Of a stretch of DNA of 28,321 nucleotides, positions 7,906-14,890 are shown one piece after another. The notes below the pieces were generated by a model, which was given only the letters and a program-made list of their open reading frames with translations, searched no databases and had not been told where the DNA came from. The stretch spans positions 1-28,321 of IMG/VR virus record IMGVR_UViG_3300009071_000044. The stretch is one strand, 5' to 3'. The first letter of the stretch is position 1. Each line of letters begins with the position of its first letter. Both the position numbers and the translations under genes were made by a program. The stretch is from a virus.

Positions 7906-8963
7906 AAAATTTCAAGCGCCTGAGCTTCGGTCATTAAGTTTCTCATTTTAGACTTAATGATATCTTTATCTAATTGTGTATCCACCGCGTCAATGTAACT
8001 GTCAAGTAAAACACTAGTATCTTCTATTGATATGTTTTCATCATCAACACTGGATCCAACAAAATCACTAAAGTTTTCAGCTATCTTTAGTTCATGTATT
8101 GGCCTATTTTGTATTCTATCAACAAATGAGTCAAATGTAAATATATCACTTTTATTATATACAACTATTTTTACAAATTTTTCATCAACGAGAGAAAGAT
8201 CAAAATCTTCTGGTTTAAATACTCTATCATCATAATTAATACGATGAAACAATGTATTAGGATTTAAGATTGGTGTTAATTCTCTTGTTTCTGTATCTAA
8301 GACATGAAAGTTTTTAGGATCATGTGCATCACTCCAAAAGAATTCCATTTGAGATCCTAAGTAATGAATATTACCTTCTTTAGATCCAACATGATAATGA
8401 CCACTTAGCACATTTTCAAAACGTGAAAATAATTTTGGATCCATACCATGAGTGTTTCTTATACCTCTCATCATCTCAAATCCAGTTAACTCCAAGTGAC
8501 CAGCTAACCAATCAGCTTTACACGTTTTTACAAAGTTAATAGATTCATCATAGTTATCATTTGCAATCCAAGGCAACAATGCTAGTTTCATGCTACCATA
8601 TGTCATAACAGTTGGTTTCATTACAATATGAATTTCATTCATAAAGTGACCAAGAAGCTCTTTTAATGAATTTACTTCATTTGTATTTTTGTAAAATGTA
8701 TCGTGATTACCAGGAATGATGTCCATAGTAATCTTATGTTCTCTTAATCTATCTAAAAAATGTTGACGATTTCTATTAAGCGCTCTAAAATTTATAAACT
8801 TACGATGATCGTAATAATCTCCTAGATGTAAAATGTGCTTAATACCATTTTCTAGTAAGTATGGAAAAAATACTTCACTATAAAATTTTTCAGCGTTGTC
8901 TAGGAAAATGTTAGAGCTATTACGGATACCACAATGTGTATCATTAAGAATAGCTATTTTCAT
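7902..8963 (-). CDS. gp47: Recombination nuclease subunit gp47
   Basis: This is the Mre11/SbcD-type metallophosphoesterase partner of gp46. The phosphoesterase motifs are complete: NDTH (Asp8, His10), HLGDYYDHR (Asp49), IPGNHD (Asn86, His87), AGH (His156) and SGHYH (His189, His191). Length is 353 aa against 339 in T4. It overlaps gp55 upstream and gp46 downstream by 4 nt each, in the T4 order 55-47-46. The C-terminal part (after about residue 270) is the less conserved region expected to contact gp46. Confidence 0.97.
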   Translation of the reverse strand: MKIAILNDTHCGIRNSSNIFLDNAEKFYSEVFFPYLLENGIKHILHLGDYYDHRKFINFRALNRNRQHFLDRLREHKITMDIIPGNHDTFYKNTNEVNSLKELLGHFMNEIHIVMKPTVMTYGSMKLALLPWIANDNYDESINFVKTCKADWLAGHLELTGFEMMRGIRNTHGMDPKLFSRFENVLSGHYHVGSKEGNIHYLGSQMEFFWSDAHDPKNFHVLDTETRELTPILNPNTLFHRINYDDRVFKPEDFDLSLVDEKFVKIVVYNKSDIFTFDSFVDRIQNRPIHELKIAENFSDFVGSSVDDENISIEDTSVLLDSYIDAVDTQLDKDIIKSKMRNLMTEAQALEIL

Positions 8964-9547
8964 TCTTCGAAGAATTCCTCTAAGTTAGAATCTGCGATTT
9001 TACTTTTACGTTTAATCTTTTCTTTCTTTGCAAACTCTTTAAATTCTGTGTCGTAATGCTTTACTTTTTCAATGCGGTCTTTTAAGACATCTACAAAATG
9101 ACTTGCAACATTAGCGCCGCCTGCTTCATCCCCGAAGTATAAAAATGCTTCAGCACCCGATTGTGTCATAAACTTATGTTTAATTTCTTGTTGTTTCTTT
9201 TCTTTTTGAATACGTCTTAAAAAAGCATACCAAATAATTTGTGTAAAATATGCGAAAGCATTTGGTTTACCGGTTCTTGTAGCAGCATTGATGTTGTAGT
9301 TTTCTATTGCCTTTAAGCAATTTTCTACAGCATCCATTACCATTTCTTCTCTATAAGTATAACGTATAAAATTAGATTTATGAGATAAATTCTGCGCAAT
9401 CTTTAGAAAACAAACAGCAATATAGTCTGTAACAATTGGTAATTTTTGATTAGCATCTTTTGCTTTATTAACTTCAGTTACATAATCAACTACAGCCTGA
9501 GAGAACTCCTTGTTATTTACGTAATGAATGCTTTTCTTTTTTGCCAT
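8960..9547 (-). CDS. gp55: Late-transcription sigma factor gp55
   Basis: gp55 directs host RNA polymerase to TATAAATA late promoters and is activated by the gp45 clamp. The region around residues 56-125 resembles sigma region 2, including AYFTQIIWYAFLRRIQKEKK, which is shared with T4-type gp55. The C-terminus NLEEFFEE is a short hydrophobic-acidic tail like the clamp-binding epitopes at the ends of T4 gp55 and gp33. Length is 195 aa against 185 in T4. The ATG at 9547 has a strong AGGAGA ribosome site, and a sigma70-type promoter lies just upstream, so it is the first gene of the left-hand operon. Confidence 0.95.
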   Translation of the reverse strand: MAKKKSIHYVNNKEFSQAVVDYVTEVNKAKDANQKLPIVTDYIAVCFLKIAQNLSHKSNFIRYTYREEMVMDAVENCLKAIENYNINAATRTGKPNAFAYFTQIIWYAFLRRIQKEKKQQEIKHKFMTQSGAEAFLYFGDEAGGANVASHFVDVLKDRIEKVKHYDTEFKEFAKKEKIKRKSKIADSNLEEFFEE

Positions 9548-9574
9548 GAAAGTTCTCCTTCAACATATAATATA

Positions 9575-9603
9575 ATTCTACCATAGTTTTCACCAAATGT
9601 AAA
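9575..9603 (-). promoter_or_regulatory. Sigma70-type promoter for gp55 and the replication operon
   Basis: On the minus strand there is TTTACA (9603-9598), a 17-bp spacer and TAGAAT (9580-9575), preceded by TG at the extended -10 position. Five of six bases match in each hexamer. The expected start site lies about 20 nt before the gp55 ATG. This is the best sigma70-like promoter seen in the window and would drive gp55 and the downstream gp47-gp46 chain by host polymerase. Confidence 0.75.
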
Positions 9604-9647
9604 CTACTTTTTTTTGTAAAAAAAATTAAAAAAGTGTATTTTAGGGG

Positions 9648-9675
9648 TGTACATCTCGCACAGCTATGGTATAAT
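9648..9675 (+). promoter_or_regulatory. Candidate plus-strand (antisense) promoter
   Basis: On the plus strand TGTACA (9648-9653, 4 of 6 to TTGACA), a 16-bp spacer and a perfect TATAAT (9670-9675) with TG two bases before it form an extended -10 promoter. It points opposite to every gene in the window and would start transcription near 9682, into the 3' end of the 141-aa gene and then uvsW, antisense. No plausible plus-strand gene follows. Function is unproven. Confidence 0.4.
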
Positions 9676-9704
9676 AATAGAGTGGCTTTGAGGATGGGGA
9701 TATA

Positions 9705-10130
9705 CTAGTGTAGTTTATCTTTATCAAATGGGAAATCAATTATATTATCCTCGTTTGATTCATCTAAGTCGTCAATATCATCTATATTCATAGTAGCGAG
9801 CTTATCTATTGCTTCATCTATATTCATAGTTCCGCCTGCGGCTTCGTCTTCTGATTTAAATCTTATTAAAGCTTGCTTATACTCTTTAAGCATTTCAGAA
9901 GATGGATTCGCCATTGCAACTATGTGATAAGCATTAATAGAAACCGGTTCTTGCAATTCATCTTTTAGCATCATCCAAGGTCTAAAAGAATAATATGTTA
10001 TGTCACTCGCGGCTTCTAATTTTAAAATTTTAAAGCAAAAGCGTGCAATGATTTCATCTTCATCCGGTTCACTTGAAATTACTTCACAAATAATTTCTTC
10101 ACCGTTTGTAAATTTAAATTGTCGAATCAT
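9705..10130 (-). CDS. Hypothetical acidic protein, 141 aa, possibly Sm-like N-terminus
   Basis: I do not recognise a named family. The first about 85 residues form a strand-rich domain beginning FKFTNGEEIICEV, with FRPWMML and ISINAYHIVAMANP-type strands further on. A 'nGEeii.ev' opening is typical of small Sm-like or SH3-like barrels, which is a weak fold guess only. The C-terminal third is highly acidic (many Asp/Glu), contains two copies of TMNID spaced 12 residues apart, and ends IIDFPFDKDKLH. The start overlaps the uvsW stop by 4 nt (ATGA), so it is translated in the uvsW operon. The stop is followed by the large intergenic region, making this the last gene of its transcript. Confidence 0.85.
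   Translation of the reverse strand: MIRQFKFTNGEEIICEVISSEPDEDEIIARFCFKILKLEAASDITYYSFRPWMMLKDELQEPVSINAYHIVAMANPSSEMLKEYKQALIRFKSEDEAAGGTMNIDEAIDKLATMNIDDIDDLDESNEDNIIDFPFDKDKLH
9779..9830. repeat. 16-bp direct repeat, 36-nt period, inside the 141-aa gene
   Basis: CATCTATATTCATAGT occurs at 9779-9794 and again at 9815-9830. The 36-nt offset keeps the reading frame and produces the repeated TMNID motif in the protein. It looks like a short in-frame tandem duplication. Confidence 0.85.
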
Positions 10131-11638
10131 TCAACTTCCACTTCATATATTTTATATTTAAATTTTTCTTTTTTATATATCTTTAGTCTTTCTATCCCAT
10201 GTAATAAAGAATAGTTTTTTCTGTTTTTCCAATGTAAATCATCTGAGAGATCAAATAGTTTTGCTGCTTCACCATTATCAGATTTCCTAAGTCCTCTTCC
10301 GATTGATTGTAACACTTTAATTTGTGACTTACTTGGACTAGCGAATATGATATTATGAAGATTGCGAATATTGATACCAGTGCTAAAAGTTCCCAACGAG
10401 GCCACAATGATCGCATTTTTCTGTCCTTCTGTAATTTTTCTAATTGCTTCTCTATCGGAAGCTTCTGTATTTCCTGAGACAAAGAAAATCTTTCTGCCTT
10501 CTTCAGCTCTGGATTCTATCATTTCATGTAAAGGTTTACCATGCTTTTCTACGAATTGAAATAGAACTAACGTGTTTCCATCTTGCTTTAATGCTAAATT
10601 TCTAATAAATGTGTTTCTTTTTTTATCGGTGATTAAATGTTCAATTTCATCGTGATATGATAACTGCCCAAAGTTTTTTCGAGTCTCTTCACTATGTTTA
10701 AAAACTATCATTGAAATATTTAAATCAGCAAGTGTATTTTCATCTTGTAGTTGTCTAGTAGTTGTAACCTTTAACAGTTTACCAAATAACCCTTCTAATA
10801 CCAATTGGTGGGTCTGAGTTCCATCGAGAGTGCCAGTGGTTCCAAACCTATAGGATGCATTACGTGATTTATTCATAATCGATGTTAAAGATTTCGATTT
10901 AAATCCATGACACTCATCACCAAACACAATTCCAAATTGTTCAAACCACGTTGGTGGTAATTTATATATGGATTGCCATGTACTAATAAACACTCTTTCA
11001 TTTATATTTATCTTTGGTTGACCAGAGTAAATTACGTGGCACTCATCACTTGGTATCCAAGACTGATCTGCCGAAGAATAATCTTCAAAGTCTGAATACA
11101 TTTGTCTAACAAGAGAAGTAGTTGGTACTATTATTAAAACTTTTTGATCGTAATTATGTAAGAACCATCGCATTAAAGCGTAAATAACTAGAGATTTACC
11201 AGATCCAGTTGGAGAAAGAAGTACAGCTCGCTTCCTTCTAATTCCTTCACATATGGCATTAAACTGATAATCTCTTATTTCTATTTCTTCGTTACGGCTA
11301 CGTAAGTCTAAGCTCTTTATAAAAGACATGACTTCTTTTGGATTAATATTGTTAAAATTTTCAGGTGATCCATATGGACTATCTTCATATTCAATTTCAT
11401 AATCACGTTTTTTACAAAAATCTTTTACATACGGTAATAGGCCTAATGCCACTTCATGTGTTTGAGCATTGAATAATCTTATTTTTCCATCCCACACTTT
11501 ATTTCTAAATGCAGGCATAAATTTATATCCAGGCACAAAGAAAGAAAAAAACTCACTTAGCTCAGCCGCAATACCGAAATCACAGCCGACAAGCATAATG
11601 CTTTCGTTTTTCTTTTGTATAATTAGTTTATCCGCCAC
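10127..11638 (-). CDS. uvsW: UvsW RNA-DNA and branched-DNA helicase
   Basis: UvsW is an SF2 helicase that unwinds R-loops at T4 origins and processes branched recombination intermediates, switching replication from origin- to recombination-dependent mode. Length is 503 aa, as in T4. Walker A is SPTGSGKS at 142-149, the DExH box is DECH at 241-244, and motif VI is QSIGRGLRKSD at 444-454. The N-terminal 110 residues form the expected separate small domain (VPGYKFMPAFRNKVWDGKIRLF). It overlaps uvsY by 11 nt and the next gene by 4 nt. Confidence 0.97.
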   Translation of the reverse strand: MADKLIIQKKNESIMLVGCDFGIAAELSEFFSFFVPGYKFMPAFRNKVWDGKIRLFNAQTHEVALGLLPYVKDFCKKRDYEIEYEDSPYGSPENFNNINPKEVMSFIKSLDLRSRNEEIEIRDYQFNAICEGIRRKRAVLLSPTGSGKSLVIYALMRWFLHNYDQKVLIIVPTTSLVRQMYSDFEDYSSADQSWIPSDECHVIYSGQPKININERVFISTWQSIYKLPPTWFEQFGIVFGDECHGFKSKSLTSIMNKSRNASYRFGTTGTLDGTQTHQLVLEGLFGKLLKVTTTRQLQDENTLADLNISMIVFKHSEETRKNFGQLSYHDEIEHLITDKKRNTFIRNLALKQDGNTLVLFQFVEKHGKPLHEMIESRAEEGRKIFFVSGNTEASDREAIRKITEGQKNAIIVASLGTFSTGINIRNLHNIIFASPSKSQIKVLQSIGRGLRKSDNGEAAKLFDLSDDLHWKNRKNYSLLHGIERLKIYKKEKFKYKIYEVEVE

Positions 11639-12074
11639 TTTCGAATTGTTTCCACTTAATTATATTTCCAATTGTTTGATGGCGCCATCTTAAAGTTTCT
11701 ACTATTTCATGTAAGGTTTCTACTAATGTTTTACAGTATTCAATTTTTTCTTCACTTCTTTGAATTTCTGTATCTGAATCATAATAGTAATCCATTTCAC
11801 CTTTCATTACTTTCAAACCTTCAAATGGATCGTAATCCCATCCTAATTTTTCTATTTCAGACTGATCCATTTTTCCATTATAATATTTCCATTTTTGTTT
11901 TAATAGAATTTTTTGCTCTAACTTTGCTTTTTTTAATCGCAATTTTGCTACAGCTAAGAATTGTAAATATTTTGCGTGGAGTGTTGCGCTGTCTACCGAA
12001 GATCTTGCTAAATCATTTTGATGAATAACGCTGTCAGTTTTCCAATTACTCAATACATTATCTAAATTTATCAT
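11628..12074 (-). CDS. uvsY: UvsY recombination mediator
   Basis: UvsY loads the UvsX recombinase onto gp32-coated single-stranded DNA. The 148-aa protein (137 in T4) is helical and Lys-rich in the middle (LRLKKAKLEQKILLKQKWKY), with an N-terminal NVLSNWKTDS segment and a C-terminal ETLRWRHQTIGNIIKWKQF helix typical of this family. It is followed by uvsW with an 11-nt overlap, the order known in T4 and cyanophages. Its start shares 1 nt with the stop of the sulfotransferase-like gene. Confidence 0.93.
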   Translation of the reverse strand: MINLDNVLSNWKTDSVIHQNDLARSSVDSATLHAKYLQFLAVAKLRLKKAKLEQKILLKQKWKYYNGKMDQSEIEKLGWDYDPFEGLKVMKGEMDYYYDSDTEIQRSEEKIEYCKTLVETLHEIVETLRWRHQTIGNIIKWKQFESGG

Positions 12075-12943
12075 TAAACCTCTACATGCATATTAGAAAA
12101 AGTTGGTCTATGCTCATGTCTTAATAACTCTTCTAGTTTATTATAAGCATCCATCTTTATGTAATATTTATTATCTCCAATATGGCCGTCTTCTTGTAAA
12201 CTTATAAAGTCCCAAACATTATAAAACAACCATCTAAAAGTAATATGGAGAATTGTCATATCACCGCCAGGTCGATATAAATCTTCGTATGAAGTTGATG
12301 AGTATCGACAACCAAATCTACCCATCCATCTCCAAACCATGATATTTTTTTCTCTAGTTTTTACTTCTTGATCTCTTAACTGACCTAATTTTTTTTCATC
12401 TGGTTCTTCTGGTTTCCATTTAGACAAATTTAATTCTGAAATTTCCCAATTTTTAGAAGTCCAGTTTTCACTTTCTTCAGCCCAATATAAAGATAATAAG
12501 CGATTCATAGAATTACGTCTATGAATGAAAATATTACTGTAATGATAATCATTTGCCTTTTGTATAATTAACTGACATAATGTGTCAGGAGTATATTCAT
12601 TTATAATTCTAAATGAAGGTCGATGCCATAAAATCATAGAAACAGCGCGGGATAATTTTTGATGATCTTTATCTTGTTCATATTGCTCATAAACATTTCT
12701 AAATATGCCATGAATAGGATCAAAGATAGTGTCACTCATATCATCTCTATAAACAGTATATCCTGCTTTTTCTACTACATCAAACAGATCATTCCATATA
12801 GTAAGCTTATGATGTTCAACTGTCATCCAGTTAAAGAATCTACCGCCGCCGGTTCTTTGGTTACACCAAACTATCATTGATCTATATAGTCTAACATACT
12901 CATCCACTACACGTGGTCCATATTGAATTTCTTTGTCACTCAT
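12074..12943 (-). CDS. Sulfotransferase-like protein
   Basis: The 289-aa protein has the two landmark regions of PAPS-dependent sulfotransferases in the right order. Near the N-terminus a strand ends in a 5'-phosphosulfate-loop-like turn (SMIVWCNQRTGGGRF, 22-36). About 110 residues later a strand-helix reads NIFIHRRNSMNRLLSLYWA (137-155), where Arg142/Arg143 and Ser151 match the 3'-phosphate-binding R-x(7,8)-S pattern. WNDLFD at 50-55 resembles the 'NELF' region of these enzymes. The loop is atypical (RTGGGR rather than RSGTT/S), so activity is uncertain. It would transfer sulfate to a sugar or protein hydroxyl. It is inserted between gp3 and uvsY, which are adjacent in related marine phages. 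Confidence 0.65.
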   Translation of the reverse strand: MSDKEIQYGPRVVDEYVRLYRSMIVWCNQRTGGGRFFNWMTVEHHKLTIWNDLFDVVEKAGYTVYRDDMSDTIFDPIHGIFRNVYEQYEQDKDHQKLSRAVSMILWHRPSFRIINEYTPDTLCQLIIQKANDYHYSNIFIHRRNSMNRLLSLYWAEESENWTSKNWEISELNLSKWKPEEPDEKKLGQLRDQEVKTREKNIMVWRWMGRFGCRYSSTSYEDLYRPGGDMTILHITFRWLFYNVWDFISLQEDGHIGDNKYYIKMDAYNKLEELLRHEHRPTFSNMHVEV

Positions 12944-12956
12944 AATATCTTATCTC

Positions 12957-13457
12957 TTAGGTTATTTCAAAGTGGGTTGTTCTAAATGTTATTGGAAAGG
13001 TTATTGGAGTTGGTTCTGTTAATGTAGATTGGAAAGAAATTGTACCAATTGAAACAGGTACACAATCTATATATTTAATTTTTTTAACTACATTATTATG
13101 ACTAGACATTACTAATAATGTAATATCAGCCTCAGGAACAAAAGTAGAATCTGGATCTCTTGAACCTGGTGTTTCATAATTTGATTGTACTGATTGTATA
13201 AGCCAATTGTACATTTCTACGTATGAAACCATATCTTCATCAACTAATACATCCATTGATAATTCATCGGTTGTTACTGTATCTCCTGTTAAAGATATCG
13301 AAGAAACTCTAGGAATAGGCATTGATACAGGATTGACTGAAGCACCAGGATGATTTACATTCTGAACAAAATACGTTAAATTAGAATAATTTCGATCAAT
13401 TGAGATCTGAAATTGTGTAGCTTGTAATAGATTTATATTATTTGTAATATTGGCCAT
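12957..13457 (-). CDS. gp3: Tail completion / tail tube terminator protein gp3
   Basis: T4 gp3 caps the tail tube once it has reached full length. This 166-aa protein (176 in T4) shares the arrangement of T4 gp3: an N-terminal FQISIDR strand, a VLVDEDMVSYVEMYNWLIQ segment matching T4's IVDEELKSWIGMYEWML, a strand ITLLVMSSHNNVVKKI, and a C-terminal ITFRTTHFEI matching T4's TIPYTYFQVE. The fold is related to the gp19 tube. It comes directly after gp23, as in cyanophage genomes, and has its own exact late promoter and an SD (GAGG) before ATG 13457. Confidence 0.85.
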   Translation of the reverse strand: MANITNNINLLQATQFQISIDRNYSNLTYFVQNVNHPGASVNPVSMPIPRVSSISLTGDTVTTDELSMDVLVDEDMVSYVEMYNWLIQSVQSNYETPGSRDPDSTFVPEADITLLVMSSHNNVVKKIKYIDCVPVSIGTISFQSTLTEPTPITFPITFRTTHFEIT

Positions 13458-13479
13458 GAATTACCTCGTTATTCTGTTT

Positions 13480-13487
13480 TATTTATA
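13480..13487 (-). promoter_or_regulatory. Late promoter (TATAAATA) for gp3
   Basis: An exact T4 late octamer TATAAATA lies on the minus strand 22 nt before the gp3 ATG. It sits 3 nt after the T-run of the gp23 terminator, so one transcript ends as the next begins. Confidence 0.8.
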
Positions 13488-13490
13488 CAG

Positions 13491-13518
13491 AAAAAAAGGG
13501 GCCAAAAATATGGCCCCC
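13491..13518 (-). terminator. Rho-independent terminator after gp23
   Basis: On the minus strand a 7-bp perfect GC-rich stem (GGGGCCA / TGGCCCC, pairing 13517-13511 with 13504-13498), with a 6-nt loop, is followed by seven T residues. This is a textbook intrinsic terminator about 30 nt past the gp23 stop, suited to ending or trimming the very abundant capsid mRNA. Confidence 0.92.
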
Positions 13519-13547
13519 TAAAGTTTTTTTTATTATTGTTTTTATTC

Positions 13548-14879
13548 TTACGCAGCCAAGATATTGTCGACGCGGAAGATTCTGTAGTATTGATTTGACT
13601 TCGCAGCAGCAAGACCACTTGCAGGTGTAGCACCTACGAATGGGTTTGAAACCATGCCGTAACGAGTTTTGAAACCAATTTTTGGCTGGAAGGTTTCTTC
13701 CCCAACAGCACGTACCATTGTTAATGGAACGTATGGGCAGTAGAAAATACCTGCGTCATATGGGTTAGTACCTTTGTATCCAACTGTAATGTAATCAACA
13801 GTTGCATATGGGTCGATGTATACTTTTGTACGACCGTTAAGAGTACCAGCAAAAGTATTGCCTGTGTCATCTACTTGCAAGTTTGTGGATAGCGCTGGTG
13901 CGTAATCCAACATACCTGTTGCAGACAATGCAGAAGCAACGTCAGAAGAAGTAATAATGAAGTTACCACGACCTCTACGAGTTTCTTTTGCAATTGTGTT
14001 TGCTTCACGCTCTAGTTGAACGATCAGGCCTTTAAACTTCTCAACTGACCAACGGCCATCTGCATCTGTAGAAAGATCAAAGATACCATTGATTGCAGTG
14101 TTAGAAGTACCTGCACCGGTTTTAGCTTGGCTGTTGATTGTACGAATTACTTCGCGGTTGATTTCAGCCAAAATCTCAGTTGACAGAATGTTTGCCAATT
14201 CTGTCTCAGCATCCAACCCGTGGATTGCTTTAAGATCCTGAGCAAGCTCGAGGCTGTACTCTGCTTTCAACGCGCGTGACTTGGCAGTCACTGTTGCTTT
14301 TTCAATGGTGAAACCCATTTCGTTGAAAGAAGAAGCTGGACCTGCGCCAGATGAACCAAGTCCTTCAGCGTCAGCTGTATCCATAGCACCGCCAAACGCT
14401 GGACCTGTTCTATCATTGTCGATAGAAGAGTCAGAGTTTGAGTCAGTTAGACCAGATAGACCTGAACCATCAGCACCATGTGTAGCAGAAGAATCACCAG
14501 AAAATTTAGTGTCTGCTTCGTTAAATAGTGCTTCAGTGTTACTTGTATCACCGCCGTCATAGCGTGACTTCATTGCGAAGATCAAGCCAGTTGGGCCAGT
14601 CATTGGTTGAACACCACATACGTCATACGCCATCATATTTGGCATTGCACGACGAACGAGTGAGATTAGAATTGGATTCCAGTTAGCAGTGCCACCAGTG
14701 TGGTTTCCCGGAACTGCTTCTTGAATTAGACCTTCTTCGCGAAGTGCTTTTTCTTGGTTCTCAAGAACCATAGCAGTCACTGCGCGCCGATGGGCGTCTT
14801 TGATGTTTCCAGCAGATTCCTCGTTAAGAACGGGAGCCCACTTTTCCATCATTTGTGAATATTGGATATTTTGTTCCAT
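13548..14879 (-). CDS. gp23: Major capsid protein gp23
   Basis: The 443-aa protein (521 in T4) forms the hexamers of the head shell. The N-terminal delta region is removed by gp21 in T4 after an L/I-x-E motif. Here LIQE-AVPGNH gives a predicted cut after Glu54. Conserved gp23 elements include NWNPILISLVRRAMPNMMAYD and VCGVQPMTGPTGLIFAMKSRY shortly after the cut, and FKTRYGMVSNPF near the C-terminus. A Gly/Ser/Asp-rich hydrophilic stretch (about 128-178) looks like a surface loop. gp23 starts 11 nt after gp22 and ends before a strong terminator. Confidence 0.98.
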   Translation of the reverse strand: MEQNIQYSQMMEKWAPVLNEESAGNIKDAHRRAVTAMVLENQEKALREEGLIQEAVPGNHTGGTANWNPILISLVRRAMPNMMAYDVCGVQPMTGPTGLIFAMKSRYDGGDTSNTEALFNEADTKFSGDSSATHGADGSGLSGLTDSNSDSSIDNDRTGPAFGGAMDTADAEGLGSSGAGPASSFNEMGFTIEKATVTAKSRALKAEYSLELAQDLKAIHGLDAETELANILSTEILAEINREVIRTINSQAKTGAGTSNTAINGIFDLSTDADGRWSVEKFKGLIVQLEREANTIAKETRRGRGNFIITSSDVASALSATGMLDYAPALSTNLQVDDTGNTFAGTLNGRTKVYIDPYATVDYITVGYKGTNPYDAGIFYCPYVPLTMVRAVGEETFQPKIGFKTRYGMVSNPFVGATPASGLAAAKSNQYYRIFRVDNILAA

Positions 14880-14890
14880 TTATATTTCCT

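Larger units (their letters stand above)
9548..9704. other. 157-bp intergenic region with AT-rich tract and divergent promoter signals
   Basis: This is the longest non-coding stretch in the window. From the gp55 side it holds the gp55 promoter, then homopolymer runs at 9608-9637 (T8, A8 and A6 on the plus strand), then a more G-rich segment (9641-9700) with the plus-strand promoter candidate. No clear hairpin terminator or tRNA was found. It could simply be a control region, or part of an R-loop type origin (inference). Confidence 0.6.

Noticed and set aside
9608-9637. T/A homopolymer runs as an intrinsic terminator for the uvsW operon
   Set aside because: No GC-rich hairpin immediately precedes the T-runs on the minus strand, so an intrinsic terminator is not supported.
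14281-14562. 93-codon plus-strand frame opposite gp23
   Set aside because: Ser/Pro/Glu-rich mirror of the gp23 low-complexity loop; no ribosome site.
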